Assembly: GCA_045629005.1 (NCBI GenBank)
Contig: JAZQQJ010000005.1
Span: 1-31,406 of the forward strand
Length of the DNA: 31,406 nucleotides
Source of the DNA: RGIG3528 sp045629005
GTDB lineage: Bacteria; Bacillota; Clostridia; Lachnospirales; Lachnospiraceae
Reading direction: 5' to 3'
Under the pieces are notes generated by a model. It was not told where the DNA came from and searched no databases. It worked only from the letters and a program-made list of their open reading frames with translations. Shown one piece after another: positions 15,337 through 22,587 of the stretch (positions are counted from its first letter, which is position 1; each line of letters begins with the position of its first letter). The position numbers were made by a program, and so were the translations under genes.

Positions 15337-15682
15337 AGTCCGGACCTCCTCTTAACCCTTTATCATAAAGGATTCCGCATGCAGAAAACATTCTGTGTCC
15401 GGTGCAGAGAAGCGGGATTTCGCGCTCCTGTGCAAGCTCAATCATCTGTTCGTCCGGCTTTTTCGAACGTACAAAGACTATCGCAACAATATCCATCATT
15501 TCTGCTGTACGGATAACCTGAGGATTGCAAAGTCCTGTAAGAAGAACCGCACGGTCCTTAACAAAAGCAAGCACATCACTCATCATATCTGAACCACATG
15601 CCATGTGGACTTCTCTGTCTGCCCATTCCTCGCCCGACGCAAATCTTGCGCCAAGAGCCTCCTGTACGTCTTTAACTGTCAT
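15320..15682 (-). CDS. DRTGG-domain-like protein (first copy)
   Basis: This 120-residue protein is the first gene of the minus-strand hydrogen operon. It reads MTVKDVQEALGARFASG, then an alpha/beta core with VHMACGSDMMSDVLAF, VLLTGLCNPQVIRTAEMMDIVAIVF and EREIPLLCTGHRMFSACGILYDKGL, in line with DRTGG-type proteins next to clostridial hydrogenases. The start is the ATG at 15682, 7 bp after CGGAGG; the open frame to 15730 overlaps the promoter -10 region and is not used. It overlaps the ATPase gene by 17 bp. The cysteines are not arranged as a cluster motif. A regulatory, ligand-binding role is inferred. Confidence 0.72.
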   Translation of the reverse strand: MTVKDVQEALGARFASGEEWADREVHMACGSDMMSDVLAFVKDRAVLLTGLCNPQVIRTAEMMDIVAIVFVRSKKPDEQMIELAQEREIPLLCTGHRMFSACGILYDKGLRGGPDYERLS

Positions 15683-15728
15683 ATATTTACCTCCGAAAAT
15701 ACGGTTTAGTAGTTTTTCGCCTCGTATC

Positions 15729-15757
15729 ATTTTAGCATTCTAAATAGTTATAATCAA
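15729..15757 (-). promoter_or_regulatory. promoter of the sensory hydrogenase operon
   Basis: On the minus strand TTGATT (15752-15757), 17-bp spacer and TAAAAT (15729-15734), with TGC directly before the -10 (extended -10). It is back to back with the hnd promoter, the two -35 boxes being 22 bp apart. Confidence 0.75.
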
Positions 15758-15779
15758 TTAAATAAAAATAAGGAATTAG

Positions 15780-15808
15780 TGGATTTATTGTCATCATAGT
15801 GCTATAAT
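15780..15808 (+). promoter_or_regulatory. promoter of the hnd hydrogenase operon
   Basis: A perfect TATAAT (15803-15808) preceded by TGC (extended -10) lies 17 bp after a weak -35, TGGATT (15780-15785). Transcription should start near 15815, leaving a leader of about 120 nt before hndA. Confidence 0.75.
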
Positions 15809-15832
15809 CCATACTATGAATCGCGCCTTATT

Positions 15833-15850
15833 TTGTTATTTTTTTAACAA
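15833..15850 (+). promoter_or_regulatory. Rex operator in the hnd leader
   Basis: TTGTTATTTTTTTAACAA matches the clostridial Rex consensus TTGTTAANNNNTTAACAA at 13 of 14 defined positions. Rex is an NADH/NAD+-sensing repressor known to control fermentation and hydrogenase genes in Clostridia. The site lies about 18 bp downstream of the expected start, where it would block elongation or initiation. NADH excess should release it and raise hydrogenase expression. Confidence 0.85.
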
Positions 15851-15898
15851 AGCCTTTATCGGTGCGTATTTTAAAGGTTTGCGGGCATTTTTTGCCCC
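15850..15898 (+). other. two hairpins in the hnd leader RNA
   Basis: AAGCCTTTA (15850-15858) can pair with TAAAGGTTT (15872-15880) over 9 bp with one G-U pair. GGGCA (15883-15887) pairs with TGCCC (15893-15897). Neither is followed by a T tract, so they are not terminators; they may protect or shape the transcript start. Confidence 0.4.
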
Positions 15899-15933
15899 AG
15901 ACAAATCACTTATATCTTTAAGGAGGTTTCCAA

Positions 15934-16428
15934 ATGAGCTCTAAGATTTGTTCAGTTCCTTTCAAGGGAACAAAAGAGCAGGAAGCACAGCTCAAGGCCA
16001 TCATTAAAGACCTTAGGGAGCAGAGCGGATGCCTTATGCCCATCATGCAGAAAGCACAGGGCATTTACGGCTACCTTCCCATCGAGGTTCAGACCTTGAT
16101 TGCAGACGAGCTTAACATTCCGCTCGAGAAGGTTTACGGCGTTGCCACCTTCTACTCACAGTTTTCGCTTTATCCGAAGGGTGAGTACAAAATCTCTGTA
16201 TGTCTCGGAACAGCTTGCTACGTTAAAGGTTCAGGCGAAGTTTACGAGAAGCTTCAGGAAAAGCTCGGCATCACAGGTGGTCAGTGCACAGCTGACGGTA
16301 AGTTCTCACTTGATGCCTGCCGTTGCATCGGCGCGTGCGGTCTTGCACCCGTTATGATGATCAACGATGACGTTTATGGTAAGCTTACACCTGACAAACT
16401 TGACGAAATACTCGCAAAGTACAAGTAA
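15934..16428 (+). CDS. hndA: NuoE-like [2Fe-2S] subunit of bifurcating hydrogenase
   Basis: This 164-residue thioredoxin-fold protein of the NuoE/HydC/HndA family carries one [2Fe-2S] cluster. The ligands are visible as C-x4-C in SVCLGTACYVKG and C-x3-C in DACRCIGACGLAP. The N-terminal helical part (LMPIMQKAQGIYGYLPIEVQTLIAD, VYGVATFYSQF) is typical. It relays electrons at the NADH-oxidising end of the hydrogenase complex in the cytoplasm. AAGGAGG precedes the ATG by 7 bp. It opens the operon behind a Rex site and is followed after 11 bp by an orphan ATPase gene. Confidence 0.95.
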   Translation: MSSKICSVPFKGTKEQEAQLKAIIKDLREQSGCLMPIMQKAQGIYGYLPIEVQTLIADELNIPLEKVYGVATFYSQFSLYPKGEYKISVCLGTACYVKGSGEVYEKLQEKLGITGGQCTADGKFSLDACRCIGACGLAPVMMINDDVYGKLTPDKLDEILAKYK

Positions 16429-16439
16429 GGTACACCCCT

Positions 16440-17000
16440 ATGATGACAGAGTTATCCCTAAATGTATTGGACATCGTTGAAAATTCCACAAAAGCAAAAG
16501 CCTCGCTCATTCGCATCAATGTTGATGTGAGCAGTGCAGAGGACTCGCTTCTTATCGAAATCGACGATGACGGCTGCGGAATGAGTCCTGAACAGCTCGA
16601 AAGTGTTACAGACCCATTCTTCACTACCAGAACGACAAGAAAAGTCGGTCTCGGTGTTCCGTTTTTCAAGCAATCGGCCGAAATGACGGGCGGCAGCTTT
16701 TCCATCACTTCAGAAGTCGGGAAAGGCACTCAGATTGATTCGCGTTATGTGCTCTCCAGCATAGACCGTATCCCGCTCGGTGACATGTGTCAGACAATAC
16801 ATCAGCTTATTCTCATGCATCAGGAATGCGATTTTCTCTATCGTTACGCCTATGACGGCAAAGAGTTTACACTCGACACGAGAGAATTTCGCGAGATTCT
16901 CGGCGGTATCCCTTTCGATTCGCCGGATGTTTCGGCCTACATCAAGTCTTATCTTGCGGAAAACACCGCAGAGGTAAATCTTGGAAAGCCAGTCATTTAA
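16440..17000 (+). CDS. orphan GHKL ATPase inside the hnd operon
   Basis: This 186-residue protein has a HATPase domain in residues 1-100: N box LNVLDIVENSTKAKAS, G1 DDDGCGMSPEQL, F-like PFFTTR and G2 KVGLGVPFFKQSAEMTGG. The remaining part (LSSIDRIPLGDMCQTIHQLILMH onward) is not a known output domain to me. It lacks any phosphoacceptor helix pair, and no response regulator lies nearby. The same gene is often found between hydrogenase hndA and hndB homologues in Clostridia, suggesting a conserved control or assembly role, perhaps protein phosphorylation. The ribosome binding site is weak (AAGG), but only 11 bp separate it from hndA. Confidence 0.8.
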   Translation: MMTELSLNVLDIVENSTKAKASLIRINVDVSSAEDSLLIEIDDDGCGMSPEQLESVTDPFFTTRTTRKVGLGVPFFKQSAEMTGGSFSITSEVGKGTQIDSRYVLSSIDRIPLGDMCQTIHQLILMHQECDFLYRYAYDGKEFTLDTREFREILGGIPFDSPDVSAYIKSYLAENTAEVNLGKPVI

Positions 17001-17042
17001 ATCACTGTCATTCATTTGACAAATAAACTAGGAGGATCAGAC

Positions 17043-17414
17043 ATGAAATCTCTTGCAGAATTACAGGCAATCAGAGACAAAATGCAGGGCCAGGTTGGTC
17101 TTCGTTCAGAAAGCGAAAACTCAACACGTGTTGTAGTCGGCATGGCTACATGCGGCATCGCAAGCGGTGCAAGACCTGTTCTTAACGCTCTCTCAGATGC
17201 TGTTATGGAGAAGAAGATCGAAGGCGTAGCTGTTGTTCAGACAGGCTGCATCGGTCTCTGCCAGTTCGAGCCCATCGTTGAGGTTCTTGAGCCCGGCAAG
17301 GAAAAGGTTACATACATTAAGATGACCAAAGAAAAAGCTCTTGAGGTTGTTGAGAGACATCTCATCGGCGGTCAGGTTATCTCTGAATACACAATTCAGA
17401 ACGCATTAAAATAA
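17043..17414 (+). CDS. hndB: thioredoxin-like [2Fe-2S] ferredoxin subunit
   Basis: This 123-residue protein of the HndB family carries a thioredoxin-like [2Fe-2S] motif: VVGMATCGIASGARPV supplies the first cysteine region and VQTGCIGLCQFEPIVEV the C-x3-C pair. A fourth cysteine in a classical position is not obvious, so cluster binding may depend on a partner subunit. I use the ATG at 17043, 7 bp after AGGAGG, rather than the longer open frame from 17016. Only 12 bp separate it from hndC. It would form part of the NAD(P)-linked hydrogenase complex. Confidence 0.88.
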   Translation: MKSLAELQAIRDKMQGQVGLRSESENSTRVVVGMATCGIASGARPVLNALSDAVMEKKIEGVAVVQTGCIGLCQFEPIVEVLEPGKEKVTYIKMTKEKALEVVERHLIGGQVISEYTIQNALK

Positions 17415-17426
17415 GGAGGAAACAAT

Positions 17427-19241
17427 ATGTATCGTTCACACGTCTTAGTTTGCGGCGGAACCGGTTGTACTTCCTCCGGAAGCCAGCAGATCCAGGACAT
17501 TCTTAAGTCCGAAATTGCTAAGGCCGGCCTTGACAAAGAAGTTGCAGTTGTTCAGACAGGCTGCCACGGTCTTTGCGCACTCGGCCCCATCATGATCGTT
17601 TACCCTGAGGGCACATTCTATTCAATGGTTAAGCCCGAATATATTCCCGAAATCGTTTCCGAGCATCTTGTAAAGGGACGTATCGTTAAGAAGTACGTTT
17701 ACGACGAGACAGCAGGCGACGAAGAAATCACACCTCTTGCTGACACAGCATTCTACAAGAAGCAGCATCGTATTGCTCTTCGTAACTGTGGTGTTATCAA
17801 CCCTGAGAACATCGATGAATACATCGGCACAAACGGCTACGCAGCTCTCGGTAAGGTTCTCACAGAAATGACTCCCGAGCAGGTTATCGACGTAATCCTT
17901 GCTTCCGGTCTTCGTGGACGTGGCGGCGCAGGCTTCCCTACAGGTAAGAAGTGGCAGCTCGCAAGAAATCTCGTTCAGGACGGCGGACAGAAGTACGTTT
18001 GCTGTAACGCAGATGAAGGTGACCCGGGTGCATTCATGGATCGTTCCGTTCTCGAAGGCGACCCTCATGCAGTTCTCGAAGCAATGGCTATCGCAGGTTA
18101 CGCTATCGGCGCTAACCAGGGTTACATCTACGTTCGTGCAGAGTATCCTATCGCTGTTGAAAGACTTCAGATTGCTATTAAGCAGGCTCACGAGTATGGC
18201 CTTCTTGGTAAGGACATCTTCGGTTCAGGCTTCGATTTCGATATCGACCTTCGTCTTGGCGCAGGTGCATTCGTATGTGGTGAAGAGACAGCTCTTATGA
18301 CATCCATCGAAGGTAACCGTGGTGAGCCGAGACCGAGACCGCCTTTCCCGGCAGTTAAGGGTCTCTTCGCAAGACCTACAATCCTCAACAACGTTGAGAC
18401 ATATGCTAACGTTGCCCAGATCATCCTCAACGGACCCGAATGGTTCCAGAGCATGGGTACAGAGAAGAGTAAGGGTACTAAGGTATTCGCACTCGGCGGC
18501 AAGATCAAGAACACAGGTCTTGTAGAAGTTCCTATGGGCACAACACTTCGTGAGATCATCGAAGAAATCGGCGGCGGCATCCCGAACGGCAAGAAGTTCA
18601 AGGCTGCTCAGACCGGTGGTCCTTCAGGCGGATGTATTCCTCCCGAGCACCTCGATGTTCCCATCGACTATGATAACCTCATTGCTATCGGCTCCATGAT
18701 GGGTTCCGGCGGACTCATCGTTATGGATGAAGATAACTGTATGGTTGATATCGCTAAGTTCTTCCTTGAGTTCACAGTAGACGAGTCCTGCGGTAAGTGT
18801 ACACCTTGCCGTATCGGTACAAAGAGACTCTACGAAATGCTTGATAAGGTTACAAAGGGTCAGGCTACTCTCGAAGACCTCGACAAGATGGAAGAGCTCT
18901 GCTACTACATCAAGGCTAACGCTCTCTGCGGACTTGGCCAGACAGCTCCCAACCCTGTTCTTTCAACACTTCGTTACTTCCGTGACGAGTACGTTGCTCA
19001 CGTTGTTGATAAGAAGTGTCCTGCAGGCGTATGTAAGTCTCTTCTTGCATTCAGCATCGACAAGGATAAATGTATGGGTTGCGGTATGTGTGCTAAGCAG
19101 TGTCCTGCAGGCGCAATCACAAGAACAGATTACACAGCAGAAGGTCACAAGCTCGCTTCATTCGCAATTGACACTTCTAAGTGCGTAAAGTGCGGCGCTT
19201 GTATGTCTACATGTAAGTTCAAAGCTATCAGCAAACAGTAA
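17427..19241 (+). CDS. hndC: NuoF-like NADH/FMN subunit of bifurcating hydrogenase
   Basis: This 604-residue flavoprotein subunit (HndC/HydB) oxidises or reduces NAD(P) and is the likely site of electron bifurcation with ferredoxin. Domains in order: an N-terminal thioredoxin-like [2Fe-2S] domain (CGGTGCTSSGS, then TGCHGLCALGP), the NuoF core with GLRGRGGAGFPTGKKW and CNADEGDPGAFMDR for FMN/NAD, GAGAFVCGEETALMTSIEG, a [4Fe-4S] site ESCGKCTPCRIGTKR with LCGLGQTAPNP, and two C-terminal ferredoxin clusters (CMGCGMCAKQC and CVKCGACMSTC). The length and layout fit the family well. AGGAGG lies before the ATG. hndD follows after 19 bp. Confidence 0.95.
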   Translation: MYRSHVLVCGGTGCTSSGSQQIQDILKSEIAKAGLDKEVAVVQTGCHGLCALGPIMIVYPEGTFYSMVKPEYIPEIVSEHLVKGRIVKKYVYDETAGDEEITPLADTAFYKKQHRIALRNCGVINPENIDEYIGTNGYAALGKVLTEMTPEQVIDVILASGLRGRGGAGFPTGKKWQLARNLVQDGGQKYVCCNADEGDPGAFMDRSVLEGDPHAVLEAMAIAGYAIGANQGYIYVRAEYPIAVERLQIAIKQAHEYGLLGKDIFGSGFDFDIDLRLGAGAFVCGEETALMTSIEGNRGEPRPRPPFPAVKGLFARPTILNNVETYANVAQIILNGPEWFQSMGTEKSKGTKVFALGGKIKNTGLVEVPMGTTLREIIEEIGGGIPNGKKFKAAQTGGPSGGCIPPEHLDVPIDYDNLIAIGSMMGSGGLIVMDEDNCMVDIAKFFLEFTVDESCGKCTPCRIGTKRLYEMLDKVTKGQATLEDLDKMEELCYYIKANALCGLGQTAPNPVLSTLRYFRDEYVAHVVDKKCPAGVCKSLLAFSIDKDKCMGCGMCAKQCPAGAITRTDYTAEGHKLASFAIDTSKCVKCGACMSTCKFKAISKQ

Positions 19242-19260
19242 TCAAGGAGGAAGAATTATA

Positions 19261-21018
19261 ATGGAAACCGTTAATATTAAAATCAACGGCATTGCCGTTG
19301 CAGCTCCTTCGAATTCTACAATCCTTGAAGCTGCTAAGCTTGCCAATATCGATATTCCTACTCTCTGTTACTTAAAAGACATCAACGAAATCGGCGCTTG
19401 CCGTATGTGTGTCGTTGAAGTTAAGGGCGCAAGAGGCCTTGCAGCAGCTTGCGTATACCCTGTAAACGAGGGCATGGAAGTTTTCACAAACACACCCAAG
19501 GTACTTGAGTACCGCAAGACAACACTTAAGCTTATCCTTTCCGATCACAAGAGAGAGTGCCTTTCCTGCGTACGCAGCAGCAACTGCGAACTTCAGGAGC
19601 TCTGCAAGAATCTCGGCGTTGATTTCGAGGGCGAATTCGATGGCGTTACAAACACATTCGAGCTCGATACATCCGCTCCTCACATGATCCGTGATAACAA
19701 TAAGTGTATCCTTTGCCGTCGCTGCTCCGCTGTATGTGCAAATGTACAGGGCGTAGGCGTTATCGGCGCAAACGAGAGAGGCTTCGCTACAGAGATTTCT
19801 TCTCCTTTCGGCCTTGGTCTCGCTACAACATCCTGTGTAAACTGTGGTCAGTGTATCGCAGTTTGTCCTACAGGCGCTCTCTATGAGAAGTCTGCTATTG
19901 ACGATGTTCTTGCAGCTATCAACGATCCTGCAAAGCACGTTGTTGTTCAGGCAGCTCCTGCTGTTCGTGCAGCACTTGGTGAAGAGTTCGGTTATGAAAT
20001 GGGCACACCTGTTCAGGGTAAGCTCGCTGCAGCTCTTCGTCGTCTCGGCTTCGAGAAGGTATTTGATACAAACTTCTCTGCAGACCTTACAATTATGGAA
20101 GAGTCTAACGAGCTTCTCGAGAGAATCAATAAGGGCGGTAAGCTTCCTCTTATCACATCCTGCTCACCCGGATGGATTAAGTACTGCGAGCACTACTTCC
20201 CGAACCTTACAGACAATCTTTCATCCTGCAAGTCCCCTCAGCAGATGTTCGGTGCTATCGTAAAGACATACTACGCTGAGAAGATGGGCTGGGATCCCAA
20301 GGATATCGTTTCTGTTTCCATCATGCCTTGTACAGCAAAGAAGTTCGAGCTTACACGTGATGACCAAGCTGCAGCAGGTGTTCCTGATGTTGACTTCTCA
20401 CTCACAACACGTGAGCTTGCACGTTTCATTAAGCGTATGGGCATCGATTTCAAGGCTCTTCCTGATGAAAGCTTTGATTCACCTCTTGGAAGCGGTACAG
20501 GCGCAGCTGTTATCTTCGGTGCAACAGGCGGCGTTATGGAAGCAGCTCTTCGTACAGCAGTTTGGAAACTCACAGGCGAGAAGGACGGCTCTCCTATCGA
20601 ATTCAAGGATGTTCGTGGCGTAGAAGGCATCAAGGAAGCTTCTTACGACGTTGCCGGTCTCAAGGTTAAGGTTGCTATCGCTTCCGGCCTCAAGAATGCA
20701 AACGAGCTCCTCAAGAAGGTTGAAGCAGGCGAAGCTGATTACCAGTTCATCGAAATCATGGCTTGTCCCGGCGGCTGCGTAAACGGCGGCGGTCAGCCTC
20801 AGGTTCATGCAAAGGTTCGTAACTTCACAGATATCCGTGCTGAAAGAGCAAAAGCTCTCTACACGCTTGATGAAGCTAACACACTTCGCTTCTCACATGA
20901 GAATCCTGATGTTCAGGCTCTTTACAAGGAATTCCTTGGCGAGCCCGGCTCACACAAGGCTCATGAACTTCTCCATACAACATACGTTAAGAGAAAAATT
21001 CATGACTACAAGATTTGA
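19261..21018 (+). CDS. hndD: [FeFe] hydrogenase catalytic subunit
   Basis: This 585-residue catalytic subunit (HndD/HydA) has an N-terminal [2Fe-2S] domain (Cys36/47/50/64), a His-ligated [4Fe-4S] cluster (His96, Cys100/103/109), two ferredoxin clusters (Cys149-159 and Cys192-202), and the H-cluster domain: L1 TSCSPGW (Cys301-Ser302), L2 IMPCTAKK (Cys357), L3 IMACPGGCVNGGGQP (Cys502, Cys506). A small-subunit-like tail (SHENPDVQALYKEFLGEPGSHKAHELLHTTY) completes it. It makes H2 from NADH and reduced ferredoxin, or the reverse. Note that L1 has C-S where many catalytic enzymes have C-C. AGGAGGA precedes the ATG. It closes the operon before a strong terminator. Confidence 0.96.
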   Translation: METVNIKINGIAVAAPSNSTILEAAKLANIDIPTLCYLKDINEIGACRMCVVEVKGARGLAAACVYPVNEGMEVFTNTPKVLEYRKTTLKLILSDHKRECLSCVRSSNCELQELCKNLGVDFEGEFDGVTNTFELDTSAPHMIRDNNKCILCRRCSAVCANVQGVGVIGANERGFATEISSPFGLGLATTSCVNCGQCIAVCPTGALYEKSAIDDVLAAINDPAKHVVVQAAPAVRAALGEEFGYEMGTPVQGKLAAALRRLGFEKVFDTNFSADLTIMEESNELLERINKGGKLPLITSCSPGWIKYCEHYFPNLTDNLSSCKSPQQMFGAIVKTYYAEKMGWDPKDIVSVSIMPCTAKKFELTRDDQAAAGVPDVDFSLTTRELARFIKRMGIDFKALPDESFDSPLGSGTGAAVIFGATGGVMEAALRTAVWKLTGEKDGSPIEFKDVRGVEGIKEASYDVAGLKVKVAIASGLKNANELLKKVEAGEADYQFIEIMACPGGCVNGGGQPQVHAKVRNFTDIRAERAKALYTLDEANTLRFSHENPDVQALYKEFLGEPGSHKAHELLHTTYVKRKIHDYKI

Positions 21019-21055
21019 TTTTTGCACAGTCTGAAATCAAATTTCCTTAACTAAT

Positions 21056-21101
21056 AAAAAACCCCGACTTTGAAAGAAAACTATCAAAGTCGGGGTTTTT
21101 A
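21056..21101. terminator. strong bidirectional terminator after hndD
   Basis: ACCCCGACTTTGA (21061-21073) pairs with TCAAAGTCGGGGT (21084-21096), a 13-bp perfect stem with A5 before and T5 after. It ends the hnd operon from the left and the NifX-FKBP operon from the right. Confidence 0.95.
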
Positions 21102-21156
21102 TAATGTCCGGATTAATATCTGTTTTTCTGTTTTCCGAAGTCGGATTAGGCCGGAT

Positions 21157-22002
21157 TTACTGAACGGAAATAAGCTCGATTTCGAAGTTCAGTTCTTTTC
21201 CTGCCATCTCATGGTTTGTGTCGAAAGTAATCGTAACAGCATCTTTTTCAACAACCTTTGCTCTGTGAGGGCGTCTCATCTGGTCATAAAGATAAACCTC
21301 ATCACCGACATTCAATTCCTCTGAACCGGGCATTTCTGCAATTTCACAAGTGAACTTTGCTTCAGGGTCAACAGGTCCGTAAGCTTCTTCAGGCATAAGG
21401 TGAATATTTACTTTTTCACCGACCTTCATGTTTACTACAGCCTTATCAAAGCCTTTAATCATCATGCCTGCACCGCAGATGAAGTCCAGTGTCTGTCCTC
21501 TGTCATAAGAAGAATCAAATTTCTGACCGTCATTGAATGTTCCGACATAGTGTACGCTGACTCTTTTTCCTGCATTCGGACCTTCAAGCACAATCTGTCT
21601 GTGTCCGCCGCAACCGCCGCCACAGCTTCCGCAGCTGCCGGTACATACACTTTCTTCTTCCTCATCATGGTCATGATGATCGCAATTGACACCTGTTGAT
21701 TCAAGCTCGCCGTTTATATACTTCTTAACAGCTTCATCAGCATCGCCTTCTGCACCTGCTATAACCTCAATGCCTGCTTCCGTAAGAGCATTCATGGCAC
21801 CTGCGCCAAGTCCGCCGCATATAAGTGTATCAATATCATTCTCTGCAAGAAAGTCTGCCAGAGCCTCATGTCCTGTACCCTTTGCATTAAAAACTTCCAT
21901 GGAGATGATTTCATCATCTTCAACATCGTAAAGCTTGAAATTCTCGGTATGTCCGAAATGCTGAAAAACCTTTCCGTCCTCGTATGTTACTGCAATTCTC
22001 AT
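21157..22002 (-). CDS. NifX-like domain / metal-rich linker / SlyD-type FKBP isomerase fusion
   Basis: This 281-residue protein joins two families. Residues 1-100 (MRIAVTYEDGKVFQHFGHTENF through ICGGLGAGAMNALTEAGIEVIAG) match the dinitrogenase iron-molybdenum cofactor (NifX/NafY-type) domain, which binds Fe-S cofactors. Residues 107-134 form a linker with His-Asp alternation (CDHHDHDEEEE) and CTGSCGSCGGGCGGH, five cysteines in all with Cys107. Residues 136-281 are an FKBP peptidyl-prolyl isomerase with a SlyD-like insert (VSVHYVGTF, GQKFDSSYDRG, PEEAYGPVDPEAKF, FDTNHEMAGKELNF). A metallochaperone or cofactor-handling foldase is likely. It lies 27 bp behind the histidine phosphatase gene and convergent with the hydrogenase operon. 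An artefactual join is unlikely, since the frame runs through without a break. Confidence 0.85.
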   Translation of the reverse strand: MRIAVTYEDGKVFQHFGHTENFKLYDVEDDEIISMEVFNAKGTGHEALADFLAENDIDTLICGGLGAGAMNALTEAGIEVIAGAEGDADEAVKKYINGELESTGVNCDHHDHDEEEESVCTGSCGSCGGGCGGHRQIVLEGPNAGKRVSVHYVGTFNDGQKFDSSYDRGQTLDFICGAGMMIKGFDKAVVNMKVGEKVNIHLMPEEAYGPVDPEAKFTCEIAEMPGSEELNVGDEVYLYDQMRRPHRAKVVEKDAVTITFDTNHEMAGKELNFEIELISVQ

Positions 22003-22029
22003 GTTATTATTTCCCTTCGTTTGTATATT

Positions 22030-22578
22030 TTATATCTCAACCTCAATAGCCGTGCAGTTTGGCTGAGGTGGTGTGTCCCAGTATTGTTCTATTGGTTTAT
22101 TGAGTATTACACGAAGCAGAGACTTCGTGAGTGCACCATGGCACACAATTAATACGTCTTTATAATCAGTTTTTTTGAGGTCCTCCAGAAAGCTTATGCA
22201 ACGCTTATCAACATCCTCAAAGGTCTCTGCCGTCTCATCGGGAACATATTTTTCCGGGGCGTCAAAGAAAAGCTTTCTGTTCGGATTGATTTTGTTGTAG
22301 TCCGGAGTGGTTCCCTCGAGAATGCCGAAGCTCATTTCCTTAAGGCGGTCATCTACAGTATAAGTCATTCCAAGCTTTTCCGAAATAATGTCCGCCGTGA
22401 CGCGGGCGCGTACAAGCGGGCTTGAATAAATTGCGTCGTAATGATCGTTTTTCATACGTTCCGCCGCTTCACGCGCCTGCTCAATTCCCTTTTCATTCAA
22501 GGGAATGTCCGTCGCACCCTGCATTCGCCATATAACGTTCCAGTCCGTCTGACCATGTCTTAACAGATATAATTTCAT
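22030..22578 (-). CDS. histidine phosphatase family protein (PhoE/GpmB/CobC-like)
   Basis: This 182-residue phosphatase has the catalytic LLRHGQTDWN at residues 4-13 (phospho-accepting His), the paired arginine in SSPLVRARVTAD, the acid in FGILEGTTPD and the second histidine in VCHGALTKSLL. The fold hydrolyses small phosphoesters or acts on alpha-ribazole phosphate; the substrate is not readable. Length fits the short branch of the superfamily. It lies 9 bp behind the S1-domain gene and 27 bp before the NifX-FKBP gene, so all three are probably one transcript. AAGGAC serves as ribosome binding site. Confidence 0.88.
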   Translation of the reverse strand: MKLYLLRHGQTDWNVIWRMQGATDIPLNEKGIEQAREAAERMKNDHYDAIYSSPLVRARVTADIISEKLGMTYTVDDRLKEMSFGILEGTTPDYNKINPNRKLFFDAPEKYVPDETAETFEDVDKRCISFLEDLKKTDYKDVLIVCHGALTKSLLRVILNKPIEQYWDTPPQPNCTAIEVEI

Positions 22579-22587
22579 TTATTGTCC

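Noticed and set aside
15831..15852. TTTGTTA...TAACAAA as a transcription terminator
   Set aside because: The T run is in the loop and not behind the stem, and the 18-bp symmetry fits a Rex operator closely.
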